Source: Ruminococcaceae bacterium UBA1425
Lineage (GTDB): Bacteria; Bacillota; Clostridia; Oscillospirales; Acutalibacteraceae
Assembly (NCBI GenBank): GCA_002329365.1
Contig: DCUB01000034.1
Location: 1-64,000 of the forward strand
DNA: 64,000 nt
Reading direction: 5' to 3'
A program made the position numbers and the translations under genes. The notes below the pieces were generated by a model that was not told the DNA's origin, made no database searches, and saw only the letters and a list, made by a program, of their open reading frames with translations. Below are positions 16,947-25,064 of the stretch, one piece after another (the stretch's first letter is position 1; each line of letters begins with the position of its first letter).

Positions 16947-17263
16947 GAGCAAACCCCTTAAATTCTATGTCGTCAGGCGTATCGGCGGGGAACGCATTTA
17001 TGCGTTCCCCGGTTTGTAATGGTTGTTAGTGTGAACCTTAACGCTTTCGTAGGGGCGACCCTTGCGTCGCCCGTGATTCATCGTTTATGCCCGGCTTCGG
17101 GCGCACACATAGGTACGCCCCCACACAGGTAATTTCATTGCCTTAAGCAGGGAACGGATTCATCCGTCCCGAAAAATTTAAACCATGCAACGGAACGGTC
17201 AAGACCGTTCCCTACAACTTTTTTCAGTTTGTTGTTGTCCCGCCTCTATGATTAACTGTTATC
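16947..17263. repeat. 317-bp intergenic region filled with dispersed palindromes
   Basis: Between the SDR and FAD-reductase genes. No gene is seen. It holds GGAACGCAT-TT-ATGCGTTCC (16989-17008), a GTAGGGGCGACC...GTCGCCC element (17049-17073), a GGGCGCACAC...GTACGCCC element (about 17099-17111), an imperfect GGAACGGAT...ATCCGTCCC (17151-17170) and GGAACGGTC-AA-GACCGTTCC (17192-17211). Confidence 0.85.
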
Positions 17264-18037
17264 TTAAAGCCGTTTAATGTTCAGCCCGCCGTCAACGTTT
17301 ATTACCTGACCCGTCGAATATGTAAGCTGACCGCTTGCAAGCACCCGTACGGCGTTTGCGACGTCCTCCGGCAGACCAATCCTCTTTATAGGCGTCAGTC
17401 CGTCGGCTATGAGCTTTTCGTATTTTTCCTTTACGGGCGCTATCATATCGGTTAAAATGATGCCCGGTCTTATTTCAAAAACGGGTATGCCGTACTCGGC
17501 GAGCCTTACTGCGAAAAGCTGCGTCGCCATGCTTGTCCCCGCCTTTGAAAGGCAGTATTCGGCGCGGTTTACCGACACAGTGTCGGCAGAAATCGAGCTT
17601 ATGTTTATTATTGAAGGATTTGTTTTACGCCCCTCCTTCACCTGTTTTACCATGATGTTGGCAACTGCCTGCGTCAGCAGAAACGTGCCCACAAGATTGA
17701 CATTAAGCACCTCGTCAAGGCTTTCGGGGCTCATCTCGAGTATATCCGCCCGCACCCTCGGCGCCATCGACGCGTTGTTCACAAGCAGGTCTGTTCCGCC
17801 GAATTTCAACGCCTCGTCAAGCAGCCTTCGGCGGGCGTCGCCGCTTGAAAGGCTGCCCTGAACATATACGACTCGCGCGCCGGCCTCCTCTATTTTTAAA
17901 AGCCCCTGCTCAGCTTTCTCCACGGGGCTGCTGCCGAGAGTTACGATGTCGTAGCCCTCCAAAGCCAGCCTGACGGCGACGGCGTTGCCGATTCCTCTTG
18001 ACGCGCCTGTTACAACTGCTATCTTTTTACTTTCCAT
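17264..18037 (-). CDS. Short-chain dehydrogenase/reductase (SDR)
   Basis: A 257-residue NAD(P)-dependent oxidoreductase of the classical SDR type. It has VVTGASRGIGNAVAVRLA at the N-terminus (cofactor binding), NNAS in the middle, and a catalytic Ser with YCLSK (Tyr-x3-Lys) around residues 140-160. The protein ends with the common TGQVINVDGGLNI motif. The annotation 3-oxoacyl-ACP reductase (FabG-like) is common for such proteins, but context among sugar genes suggests a sugar, polyol or related keto compound. The ATG at 18037 has GGAGGT eight bases upstream, so the GTG further out is not used. A good promoter lies upstream. The gene starts the minus-strand set ending in the GPH transporter, though 317 bp of repeats intervene. 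Confidence 0.9.
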   Translation of the reverse strand: MESKKIAVVTGASRGIGNAVAVRLALEGYDIVTLGSSPVEKAEQGLLKIEEAGARVVYVQGSLSSGDARRRLLDEALKFGGTDLLVNNASMAPRVRADILEMSPESLDEVLNVNLVGTFLLTQAVANIMVKQVKEGRKTNPSIINISSISADTVSVNRAEYCLSKAGTSMATQLFAVRLAEYGIPVFEIRPGIILTDMIAPVKEKYEKLIADGLTPIKRIGLPEDVANAVRVLASGQLTYSTGQVINVDGGLNIKRL

Positions 18038-18068
18038 TTGTAAACCTCCATACACCATATCCCATATA

Positions 18069-18097
18069 ACTATACTAATAAACGCCGTCTATTTCAA
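18069..18097 (-). promoter_or_regulatory. Promoter of the SDR gene
   Basis: On the minus strand TTGAAA (18092-18097), 17-bp spacer, TATAGT (18069-18074). It lies 30-60 bp upstream of the SDR start and is divergent from the old-yellow-enzyme gene. Confidence 0.6.
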
Positions 18098-18159
18098 CAG
18101 AAAATAAAAAAATAGCCGCAAAAGGCAAAAATGATATTTCATTTTGTCGGCAAATTTAG

Positions 18160-18165
18160 TATAAT
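18160..18165 (+). promoter_or_regulatory. Candidate -10 element of the old-yellow-enzyme gene
   Basis: TATAAT 27 bp before the start codon. The matching -35 (TTTCAT around 18137-18142) is weak, so an activator may be needed, or the promoter may be elsewhere. Confidence 0.4.
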
Positions 18166-18191
18166 ATCTTTTTGAATAAGGATGTGAATTT

Positions 18192-19466
18192 ATGAGCTTT
18201 GGCTGCAAAAACCTTTCTGACGTCACCGCCGCATGCGAACGGTACGGCTGCGATATAAAATTCAGCAATGATTTAAGCATTCTCGGCGTGCCCCGACAAA
18301 TCGGGCATAAAACGGCGCCGAACCGCTTCTGCGTTCACCCTATGGAGGGCTGCGACGGCACGGTCGACGGCTCGCCCTCCGGACTTACCGTCGAAAGATA
18401 CATGAGCTTTGCAGAGGGCGGCCCGGGGCTTTTATGGTTCGAGGCTGTGGCAGTGGCGCCCGAGGGCAGGGCAAGCGCGCGCCAGCTTATGATAAGCGAC
18501 GACAATCTGTCGGAATTTAAAAAGCTTGCCGACATTATCCGCAAAAAGGCGCTTATGGAAAACGGATACGCCCCCGTCCTCATAATGCAGCTTACGCACT
18601 CGGGGCGATTTTCAAGGCCTGACGGAACACCGCGACCTGTTATTGCGTATCACCACGCGGAGCTTGACGTCCGCCACAACATAAGCCCCGATTTGCCGTT
18701 GGTCACGGACGCGTATCTTGACACACTGCCCGAATGTTTCGCGCGGTGCGCGCTGCTTGCGAAAAAAGCGGGCTTTGACGGCGTTGACGTTAAATGCTGC
18801 CACAGGTATCTCCTCAGCGAGCTTTTGTCGGCGACAGGACGCGAGGGGAAATACGGCTGCTGCTTTGAAAGCAGAACAAGGCTTTTATTGGACTGCATCG
18901 ACGCTGTGCGCGAGGCCGTCGGGGCGGACTTTATAGTCGGCTCAAGGCTAAACGGCTTTGACGCTCTGCCGGACGGCTTTTCCTGCGACAAGGCGGATTA
19001 TATGAAGCCCGAGCTGTCCGAAACGCTCGAGCTTGTAAAAATCCTCAGGGCGCGCGGCGTGGATATTCTTAACATAACAACAGGCTCGCCGTACTATAAC
19101 CCCTTCGTAAACCGCCCGAATGACGTCGACAGGCAGGAGCCGCCGCTTTTCGGAGTGTCGAGAATGTTCCGTGTCGTCGGCGAGATTCAGCGGGAGGTGC
19201 CGTATATCCCCGTCGTCGGCACCGGCTATTCATATTTAAGGGAGTTTGTCCCCTTTGCCGCCGCCGGCGAGATTTCCGCCGGAAGATGCGCCTTTGCGGG
19301 GCTCGGGCGTATGAGCTTTGCCTGCCCCTCCTATCCGCGCAGGGTTCTTAGCGGCGAGCTTCCGCCGTCGAATCAGCTTTGCACCACCTGTGGAAAATGC
19401 GCGGGGCTGCTGCGCGCGGGCAAGCCCTCGTATTGCGTTGTGAGAAATAAAAGGGTTGCTGAATAA
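18192..19466 (+). CDS. Old yellow enzyme-type NADH:flavin oxidoreductase with C-terminal Fe-S motif
   Basis: A 424-residue FMN-containing TIM-barrel reductase. The N-terminal part has APNRFCVHPMEGCDG and FAEGGPGLLWFE, typical of the family that includes 2,4-dienoyl-CoA reductase and bile-acid enzymes. Near the C-terminus CTTCGKCAGLL, followed by another Cys 12 residues later, gives a Cx2Cx2Cx11C motif. This fits the 4Fe-4S cluster of the Fe-S subgroup, but the FAD/NADH domain of the larger enzymes is absent, so an external electron donor is likely. It has AAGGATG upstream and is divergent from the SDR and FAD-reductase genes; the set could process one unsaturated substrate. The substrate is unknown. 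Confidence 0.88.
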   Translation: MSFGCKNLSDVTAACERYGCDIKFSNDLSILGVPRQIGHKTAPNRFCVHPMEGCDGTVDGSPSGLTVERYMSFAEGGPGLLWFEAVAVAPEGRASARQLMISDDNLSEFKKLADIIRKKALMENGYAPVLIMQLTHSGRFSRPDGTPRPVIAYHHAELDVRHNISPDLPLVTDAYLDTLPECFARCALLAKKAGFDGVDVKCCHRYLLSELLSATGREGKYGCCFESRTRLLLDCIDAVREAVGADFIVGSRLNGFDALPDGFSCDKADYMKPELSETLELVKILRARGVDILNITTGSPYYNPFVNRPNDVDRQEPPLFGVSRMFRVVGEIQREVPYIPVVGTGYSYLREFVPFAAAGEISAGRCAFAGLGRMSFACPSYPRRVLSGELPPSNQLCTTCGKCAGLLRAGKPSYCVVRNKRVAE

Positions 19467-19855
19467 TAAATGAACTGCCGAAAAGCCGCCTGAATCCCAT
19501 AGGGAACGCATTCATGCGTTCCGAAGAACAACCGGGAATTGCCTGACGCAGGAGCACGGCGCGCCGTGACCCTATACTATTCCGTATATTGTAAGATCCT
19601 TCGGCGCGTTGCGCCTCAGGATGACATAGAGAGGGTTGAAAAAAATTGTCATTCTGAGCTTTGCTCAGAATCTTTTCAAGTAAAGCAAAGAATCTTTTCA
19701 GCACTTCATTGACATTTTCGTCCATATCTTGAGGAAAAAGGGTTTATAGCAACGCTTGGGTTCCGGAACGGTCAAGACCGTTCCCTGCGAATGAAATATA
19801 AGCATTATCTTGAATTTCAATATAATGATATAAAACCGTTGAAAGGATGTTTTTT
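19467..19855. repeat. 389-bp intergenic region with four kinds of dispersed repeat
   Basis: No gene is seen. Elements: GGAACGCAT-TC-ATGCGTTCC (19503-19522), a CACGGCG/CGCCGTG palindrome (19555-19568), a GATCCTTCGGCGCG...CTCAGGATGAC element (19595-19625), a GTCATTCTGAG...CTCAGAATCTT hairpin (19648-19674) and GGAACGGTC-AA-GACCGTTCC (19765-19784). A TATAAT at about 19822 may belong to the promoter of the isomerase gene, but its -35 is unclear. Confidence 0.85.
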
Positions 19856-20641
19856 ATGAACCTCGGAATCGTAACCGACGAGCTTTCGTTAAACCTGCCC
19901 TTTGCCCTCGGGGCCGCCGCCGCGCTCGGGCTTAAGCGGCTTGAGCTGCGCACAACCATGTCCGGTAGGGTGCCCTTTTTCTCCGACGAGGAAAAGGAGC
20001 TTCTCGAGGACATGATTGACGACTATGATTTCAAAATAACCGCCATATCCCCCGGCACATTCAAGTGCAAGCTGCGCTCGCCCCGGTTTAAGGAACAGCT
20101 AATAAACTTTGAAAAAGCCCTCGACTTCGCGGAGGAGTTTGAGATTCCGAAAGTCATAGTTTTCGCCGCGGAGCGCAGCGACGAGGACACGGATGGAGAT
20201 TATCAGGAGGTTGTTGATTCAGTCGGAAAAGCCGCGCTGCTCGCCAGAAGCCGCGGCTTTGTAATCGCCGCCGAAAACGAGGCGGGCTGCTGGAACGATA
20301 CCCCCGAAAGCATACTCCGCCTGCACAACGATCTTTCGGACACGGGGCTTATGCTTAACTGGGATCCCGGCAACTTTCATGCCTCCTGCGGGCTTGACTA
20401 CAAAGCAGGCTACGAGCAGCTTAAAAAATACATAGTAAACGTCCACATAAAGGATTCGACGGGGCAGGGCAAGGCGCACCGCTGGGTACCTCTGGGCGAC
20501 GGCGAAATCGACTGGAAGGGGCAGCTTGACGAATTGCTGCGCGACATGCCGGACGTCGACATGTCACTTGAAACACACTGCTGGCCGCTGCTCGAAAACA
20601 CAATTACAAACCTGAAAATGATAAACGAATATGTGAGGTAA
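19856..20641 (+). CDS. Sugar-phosphate isomerase/epimerase family (xylose-isomerase-like TIM barrel)
   Basis: A 261-residue TIM-barrel protein of the AP-endonuclease-2/xylose-isomerase-like family. Metal-binding acidic and His residues are visible in conserved places: AAENEAG, LNWDPGNFH, VNVHIKDS and SLETHCWP. Members isomerise or epimerise keto sugars, inositol derivatives or related compounds in the cytosol. The start at 19856 is taken because GAAAGGATG lies 6-14 bases upstream; an ATG three codons earlier would overlap it. It is followed after seven bases by a Gfo/Idh/MocA oxidoreductase, a common pairing in which the two act in one sugar-degradation route. The substrate cannot be told. 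Confidence 0.88.
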   Translation: MNLGIVTDELSLNLPFALGAAAALGLKRLELRTTMSGRVPFFSDEEKELLEDMIDDYDFKITAISPGTFKCKLRSPRFKEQLINFEKALDFAEEFEIPKVIVFAAERSDEDTDGDYQEVVDSVGKAALLARSRGFVIAAENEAGCWNDTPESILRLHNDLSDTGLMLNWDPGNFHASCGLDYKAGYEQLKKYIVNVHIKDSTGQGKAHRWVPLGDGEIDWKGQLDELLRDMPDVDMSLETHCWPLLENTITNLKMINEYVR

Positions 20642-20648
20642 AACTGAA

Positions 20649-21806
20649 ATGGATGAAAAATTAAGGGTGCTTCTCGTCGGCATCGGCGGCTACGGGGCCG
20701 GCTATGTAATGACGGCAATGGGCATGGAGGACGAGGTAGAGGTCGTCGGAGTCGTAGACCCGTTTGCCGAAAGCAGCACCGCGTATGACGCGGTTGAGGA
20801 TTTGCCGATATTTGATACGATTGACGAGTTCTTCGCGGCAGGCAACACGGCAGACGCGGCAGTTATATCAACACCGATACAGCTTCACTGCGGGCATCTC
20901 TGCTCGGCGCTCTCCCACGGGCTTCACGTCCTGTGCGAAAAGCCGCTTTGCGCTACAGTTGAGGAAGCCGGAAAAATGATTGAGGAATCAAAAAAGCACC
21001 CCGATAAAAAGGTGCTCATAGGCTTTCAGTGGTCATTTTCGCCCGCTATTCTTGAAGCAAAAAGGCAGATTCTATCGGGCATATGGGGCAAGCCTCTTTC
21101 AATGCGCGTTATAGTCCGCTGGCCGAGGTCCTTTGGCTACTACGCCCGCAACGGCTGGGCAGGCAAAAAGACCGACAAAAACGGCAACTTTATCGGCGAC
21201 AGCGTAATTTCAAACGCGACGGCGCACTATCTGCACAACCCGCTGTTTATGCTTGGCCGCGAAACGGCTCTTTCAGCCGAGCCTTCAAAAATCGAGGCGG
21301 AATGCTTTAAAGCATACGACATAGAAACCTTCGACACAGCGTTTATAAGACTTTCTGCGCCGAACGCCGGTGGCGGCGAAACAGAAATATTCATCACCGT
21401 TTCACACTGCACCGAAAGCAGTGCGGAGCCGACGCTCGAATATGTGTTTGAAAACGGCAGAATCTGGTGTGCCGGCGACGACAGGCTGCGCGGCGAACGC
21501 AACGGCGAGAGTGTTGAGTTCGGCGTAATCGGCTCAAATCTTGAGGGCTATTTCAACAAGCTGATGTGTCTTTACGAATGCGCGCTGGATGGCAAGGAGC
21601 CGCCCTGTACTCCCGAAACTGCGCTGCCGGAGCTTAAAACGGCCAACTTCATTTTAAACAACACGCCCGTTAAGAGCTTTGACAAAAACAGCATTGTGGA
21701 GTGTACCGTCAAGGACAGACGGCTCAAGGTCAACGGGCTTGACGCTGTTATGCTCGAATGCTATGAAAAAATGAAGCTCCCGTCGGAGCTTGGCGCTAAG
21801 TTATAA
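20649..21806 (+). CDS. Gfo/Idh/MocA family oxidoreductase
   Basis: A 385-residue NAD(P)-dependent dehydrogenase. The Rossmann fold is at the N-terminus (LLVGIGGYGAGY, about residues 7-18), and the family's CEKPL motif follows at about residue 97. The C-terminal half is the substrate-binding alpha/beta domain. Such enzymes oxidise or reduce a hydroxyl on sugars, inositols or glycosides. It is co-transcribed with the isomerase-like gene upstream. A second family member starts the segment at the right edge of the window. There is a good fit in length and motifs; the substrate is unknown. Confidence 0.9.
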   Translation: MDEKLRVLLVGIGGYGAGYVMTAMGMEDEVEVVGVVDPFAESSTAYDAVEDLPIFDTIDEFFAAGNTADAAVISTPIQLHCGHLCSALSHGLHVLCEKPLCATVEEAGKMIEESKKHPDKKVLIGFQWSFSPAILEAKRQILSGIWGKPLSMRVIVRWPRSFGYYARNGWAGKKTDKNGNFIGDSVISNATAHYLHNPLFMLGRETALSAEPSKIEAECFKAYDIETFDTAFIRLSAPNAGGGETEIFITVSHCTESSAEPTLEYVFENGRIWCAGDDRLRGERNGESVEFGVIGSNLEGYFNKLMCLYECALDGKEPPCTPETALPELKTANFILNNTPVKSFDKNSIVECTVKDRRLKVNGLDAVMLECYEKMKLPSELGAKL

Positions 21807-22031
21807 TGTAATGAGGGGAAAAGATTCTTCGCTGCGCTCAGAATGACATACTGAATTAAGAATGGCATACTGAACTCAGAATGGCATGCTGAACTAAGAA
21901 TGGCATACTGAACTCAGAATGACAACAACACTGTCATCCTGAGGCGCAGCGCGCCGAAGGATCTTCTTGCCTTTTAAGATTCTTCGCTGCGCTCAGAATG
22001 ACAGGTCTTGTACACAGAATGACACTTTTCT
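21807..22031. repeat. Dispersed repeats plus a 19-bp tandem array
   Basis: Two copies of AAGATTCTTCGCTGCGCTC (about 21831 and 21976-22003), an inverted related element with GTCATCCTGAGGCG...CGCCGAAGGATC (21933-21962), and between them four tandem copies of a 19-bp unit (21841-21916; unit GAATGGCATACTGAACTCA, with up to a few differences). There are no unique spacers, so it is not a CRISPR. It seems to be a local expansion of the edge of the repeat. No gene is seen. Confidence 0.85.
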
Positions 22032-23225
22032 CTATTCCTCTATGCCGTTTGCTTCCCTGACGGAAAACGGGCGTTCCTGACCTATGTTCCGCAACGCCGT
22101 AAACTCTGCAATAGCCGTCATGCCGTTTGTCTCCTTAACGAGCTTCACCGTCTGCGACATGATATCCGCGTAGCGGAACCTTTCGGAGGTCTGCGCCAGC
22201 AGGTTGCGGACGGCTATCAGCTGCTGTTCCTCGTCCGAATATGTTCTGACGGTATCCTCGTAAAAAAGGCTCCTGTGCATGATGTATCCCACGGGCAGGC
22301 GCTTGCCGCCGGCAATCAGCCAGCGCGTGCTTTCATACAGCTCCGCTCCCGCCTCGGCTTTTGCCGCGCGCGGGGGTATTTTTATGTTCAGGATAATAAG
22401 CGTAAGGCGGTATTCTGTTTTTGTCAGCCGTCGCACGCCTATTGATTTTTCGGCTTTTGCCGTAAGCTTTTCCTTTACCCTCGCCGCGACATAGCCCTTG
22501 GCGTGATGAAAAGCTACGGAGCCGTCCTTGTTTTCCGTTATTCCCCTTATTATCATATCGCCCTTAGCGACGGCGGAGCCGATTTTTAAAACGGCCCTCC
22601 CCTCGTATGCCTCGAGGATTTCAATTACGCCGTCCTGTGATGCCACAATGTGATGCGGACGGACATAGTCCTCCTCTTCCTCGCCGTATACTCGTTCGCG
22701 CACCTCGACGGTCACGGTGCTGCCCTCGACATTGACCGCAAGCCACTGAAGGCGCGGCAGAAGCTCAAGCGCCGTCCTTTCAATCTCGGACGCCTTTACG
22801 GATTTTGCGCGGATGCCGGGCTTGACGCCGAGCCTTTCCAAGACTTCTGATATCTCGCTGTCGGGCACCGTGACGTTCCCCTCGACCTTAACGCTCCAGA
22901 CCATGCCGGACATAACGGAGATAAACAGGGCAAAAACGCACAGCCCCGCCAGAAGTCCCGCGCGGCGGCGGTATCTGTGAAGAAAGAACGGAACACCGAC
23001 GCGGCGGTACACGCGCACCTTCATTCCCGATTTTCTCGCGGGAACGCGCACATAGCGGTAGCCCTTTACGCTCGTTTTGCCTGTAAGCACCCCGTTCCTG
23101 CACTTTATATCCCAGACGGGAATGCCCGCCCGCGCGCACAGGTTTATAAAACGCTCGGGGAATCCGCCCTCCGCTTTAAAGACGACATAGCCGAGAAGAA
23201 AGTGAAAAAATCTTATGACAAACAC
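22032..23225 (-). CDS. yqfD: Sporulation protein YqfD
   Basis: A 397-residue membrane protein needed for efficient sporulation in Bacillus and conserved in spore formers; it is made in the sigma-E mother-cell programme. The N-terminal soluble part holds GIPVWDIKCRNGVLTGKTSVKGYR, followed by a single membrane helix (about residues 75-100, LLAGLCVFALFISVMSG). A large outer domain begins with VKVEGNVTVPDSEISEVLERLGVKPG, a POTRA-like segment typical of YqfD. The start is a GTG at 23225 with GGAGGAT upstream; a longer frame beginning at 23276 contains that ribosome-binding site. It lies downstream of yqfC as in other spore formers, but the normally short gap is filled by repeats. Confidence 0.9.
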   Translation of the reverse strand: MFVIRFFHFLLGYVVFKAEGGFPERFINLCARAGIPVWDIKCRNGVLTGKTSVKGYRYVRVPARKSGMKVRVYRRVGVPFFLHRYRRRAGLLAGLCVFALFISVMSGMVWSVKVEGNVTVPDSEISEVLERLGVKPGIRAKSVKASEIERTALELLPRLQWLAVNVEGSTVTVEVRERVYGEEEEDYVRPHHIVASQDGVIEILEAYEGRAVLKIGSAVAKGDMIIRGITENKDGSVAFHHAKGYVAARVKEKLTAKAEKSIGVRRLTKTEYRLTLIILNIKIPPRAAKAEAGAELYESTRWLIAGGKRLPVGYIMHRSLFYEDTVRTYSDEEQQLIAVRNLLAQTSERFRYADIMSQTVKLVKETNGMTAIAEFTALRNIGQERPFSVREANGIEE

Positions 23226-23457
23226 GGCACATCCTCCAGTGTAAGCAAGATAAGTGAAACGCTTCCGTAGGGGCAACCCTCTTTTGGCAATTCAGTAAAA
23301 CTTCGGACGGAACGGATGAATCCGTTCCCTACGTCCCGAGCGCAAAAAAGCATTCACAGGGAACGAATTTATGCGTTCCGCGCAAAATACGCACAGGCTT
23401 GTGTGGCTCCACTCCTAAATAATCGCGCAAAGGTCGCCCCTACGCAGGTAATTATCG
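23226..23457. repeat. Palindromes inserted between yqfC and yqfD
   Basis: Contains a GTAGGGGCAACCC-like element (about 23269-23281), GGAACGGAT-GA-ATCCGTTCC (23309-23328), GGAACGAAT-TT-ATGCGTTCC (23360-23379) and an inverted AGGTCGCCCCTACG (about 23430-23443). In most spore formers these two sporulation genes are nearly adjacent. Confidence 0.8.
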
Positions 23458-23760
23458 TCAATTTGTAAAATCAATCGTCATAATGTTTCCGCAGACAAGC
23501 GCCTGATTAAGGCTCAGCGTTTTAATCATAAGGCAGCTTCCCGAAAAACGCACTACAAGCTTCCCCGTGTTCAGCTTTATGACGTTTTCGTCATATTCAA
23601 GCACGCCGCGGCAGCCGTCGACCACAGCCTCCCTGTTGCCGTTCAATTCTATGTGAACGACTCCGGGCATGACGTTTTTAGGCAGCTCAAGCTCATCCGT
23701 AATCCGTTCCGTTACGCTGCCTATTTTTCCGGCGGCTTTTTTTGCCTTGCTCCAAGCCAT
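23458..23760 (-). CDS. yqfC: Sporulation protein YqfC
   Basis: A 100-residue member of the YqfC/YabP family of small sporulation proteins. It begins MAWSKAKKAAGKIGSV, continues with LELPKNVMPGVVHIELNGN and has a C-terminal LNTGKLVVRFSGSCLMIKTLS. This is the usual beta-rich fold and length of YqfC. The ATG at 23760 is chosen as AGAGGGGGCAGG lies upstream; further start codons upstream in the frame are not conserved in appearance. It is transcribed toward yqfD and is divergent from ylbJ, so this is a small sporulation locus. Confidence 0.87.
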   Translation of the reverse strand: MAWSKAKKAAGKIGSVTERITDELELPKNVMPGVVHIELNGNREAVVDGCRGVLEYDENVIKLNTGKLVVRFSGSCLMIKTLSLNQALVCGNIMTIDFTN

Positions 23761-23886
23761 TACAAAACCTGCCCCCTCTTTGAAAACACGCATATAAAAT
23801 ATTATGCAAAAAGCACCCGCATAAGTACATTTTACGCGGCTGCAGGGCATAAGATTGTTTACAGGGGTTTTTTTCGGGGTGATGAA

Positions 23887-24993
23887 ATGAAGCTGTGTTT
23901 AGCGCGGCCATATGAGAGCCGCTCGGATTTGCGGCTGCTGCCGGCAGCTGTCGGGACGTTTCTCTTCGCGTCGATGCTTGTGCGCTTTCCCTCGCAGACC
24001 GCCGAGGGAGTCCGCTACGGGCTTGCGCTTTGCGGCGAAACGGTGCTGCCGTCCGTTTTTCCGTTTACAGTGCTTTGCTCGTTCATGATAAGCTCGGGTA
24101 TGAGTGACTGGCTCGGAAATATATCGTCGTCCGTTACGCGTTTTCTGTTCCGTCTTCCGGGCGCGGCGGCGGCGGCGATAATAACCGGTTTTCTCGGCGG
24201 CTATCCCGTAGGCGCGAGGATGACGTCGCTACTGCTCAGGCAGGGAGCCATAAGCAGGTCAGACGCGTACCGTCTGTCGCTTTTCTGCATAAACGCCGGT
24301 CCCGCGTTTGTAATAGGCACCGTCGGGGCGGCAATGACGGGCAGCAGGCAGGCGGGAGTCGTTCTGTTTGTTTCGCTTTGCGCCGCTTCCCTTATTACGG
24401 GCATTTTTACAAGGTTTGTCGCGGCGCCCGACGACTCCTCGCCCACATCGGCGGTAAGCAACGTGAGGCTTCCCCTTAACAGATGCCTTACAGACGCCGT
24501 TTCGGACGCGGCGCCCGCAATGATATCGCTTTGCTCGTGGGTTATGCTTTTTTCCTGCATCTGCTCCGTTGTGCCGCTTCTGCCGGACGGCCTGTCGGGG
24601 GCGTCGCTTCCCATTAAATGCGTGCTTGAGGTAACGACAGGCTGCGCCGAAGCCGTCGGCAGGGGTGTTCCGCTGCCCGTCATAGCCGCCGTTCTCGGCT
24701 GGGCGGGAGTTTCAGTTCAGTGTCAGGTGCTTCGATATGTTCTTGAGGCGGGGGTTTCCGTTCCCGTGCTCGCGGCTTCGCGTGCTCTTAACGGAGGCGC
24801 GGCTGCCTTTATATGCAGCGTTATCTTAAGATATTTCCCCTGCAAAGCCGAGGTTTTTTTAAGCAACATCAGACCGTATCCGGCGGGGCTCTCGCTGTCA
24901 CTGCCCGCGGCTCTCGGGCTTCTTCTTACCGGCATTCTGCTGATACTCGATACCGCGGCGGTGTTCGGCAGGAATAAACATTCTGTCGATTGA
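23887..24993 (+). CDS. ylbJ: Sporulation integral membrane protein YlbJ
   Basis: A 368-residue protein with about eight predicted membrane helices, related to nucleoside-recognition (Gate) proteins. GETVLPSVFPFTVLCSFMISSG near residue 60 and GFLGGYPVGARM near 100 are strong YlbJ signatures. So is INAGPAFVIGTVGAAMTGS. YlbJ is part of the mother-cell sporulation programme in Bacillus, and its product sits in the mother-cell membrane. The ATG at 23887 has GGGGTGAT upstream. It faces away from yqfC-yqfD across a 126-bp gap, which probably holds two divergent sporulation promoters; I could not assign a convincing sigma-E site. A pgm promoter overlaps its stop codon. Confidence 0.88.
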   Translation: MKLCLARPYESRSDLRLLPAAVGTFLFASMLVRFPSQTAEGVRYGLALCGETVLPSVFPFTVLCSFMISSGMSDWLGNISSSVTRFLFRLPGAAAAAIITGFLGGYPVGARMTSLLLRQGAISRSDAYRLSLFCINAGPAFVIGTVGAAMTGSRQAGVVLFVSLCAASLITGIFTRFVAAPDDSSPTSAVSNVRLPLNRCLTDAVSDAAPAMISLCSWVMLFSCICSVVPLLPDGLSGASLPIKCVLEVTTGCAEAVGRGVPLPVIAAVLGWAGVSVQCQVLRYVLEAGVSVPVLAASRALNGGAAAFICSVILRYFPCKAEVFLSNIRPYPAGLSLSLPAALGLLLTGILLILDTAAVFGRNKHSVD

Positions 24994-25018
24994 CACACGG
25001 CTATAATGTGGTTATAAT
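24990..25018 (+). promoter_or_regulatory. Consensus sigma-A promoter of the phosphohexomutase gene
   Basis: TTGACA (24990-24995), 17-bp spacer, TATAAT (25013-25018). Both hexamers are exact consensus. The -35 overlaps the stop codon of ylbJ. Confidence 0.85.
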
Positions 25019-25064
25019 ATTTGTTGAGAATACATCATGTAAAAAATATATCGGAGGTTTACAA

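Noticed and set aside
21841..21916. CRISPR-like array of 19-bp units
   Set aside because: Units are directly adjacent with no unique spacers, and no cas gene is in the window.
23761..23886. Sigma-E promoters between yqfC and ylbJ
   Set aside because: Candidate CATATAAAA- and CATAAGATT-like sequences exist, but no matching -35 at the right distance was convincing.
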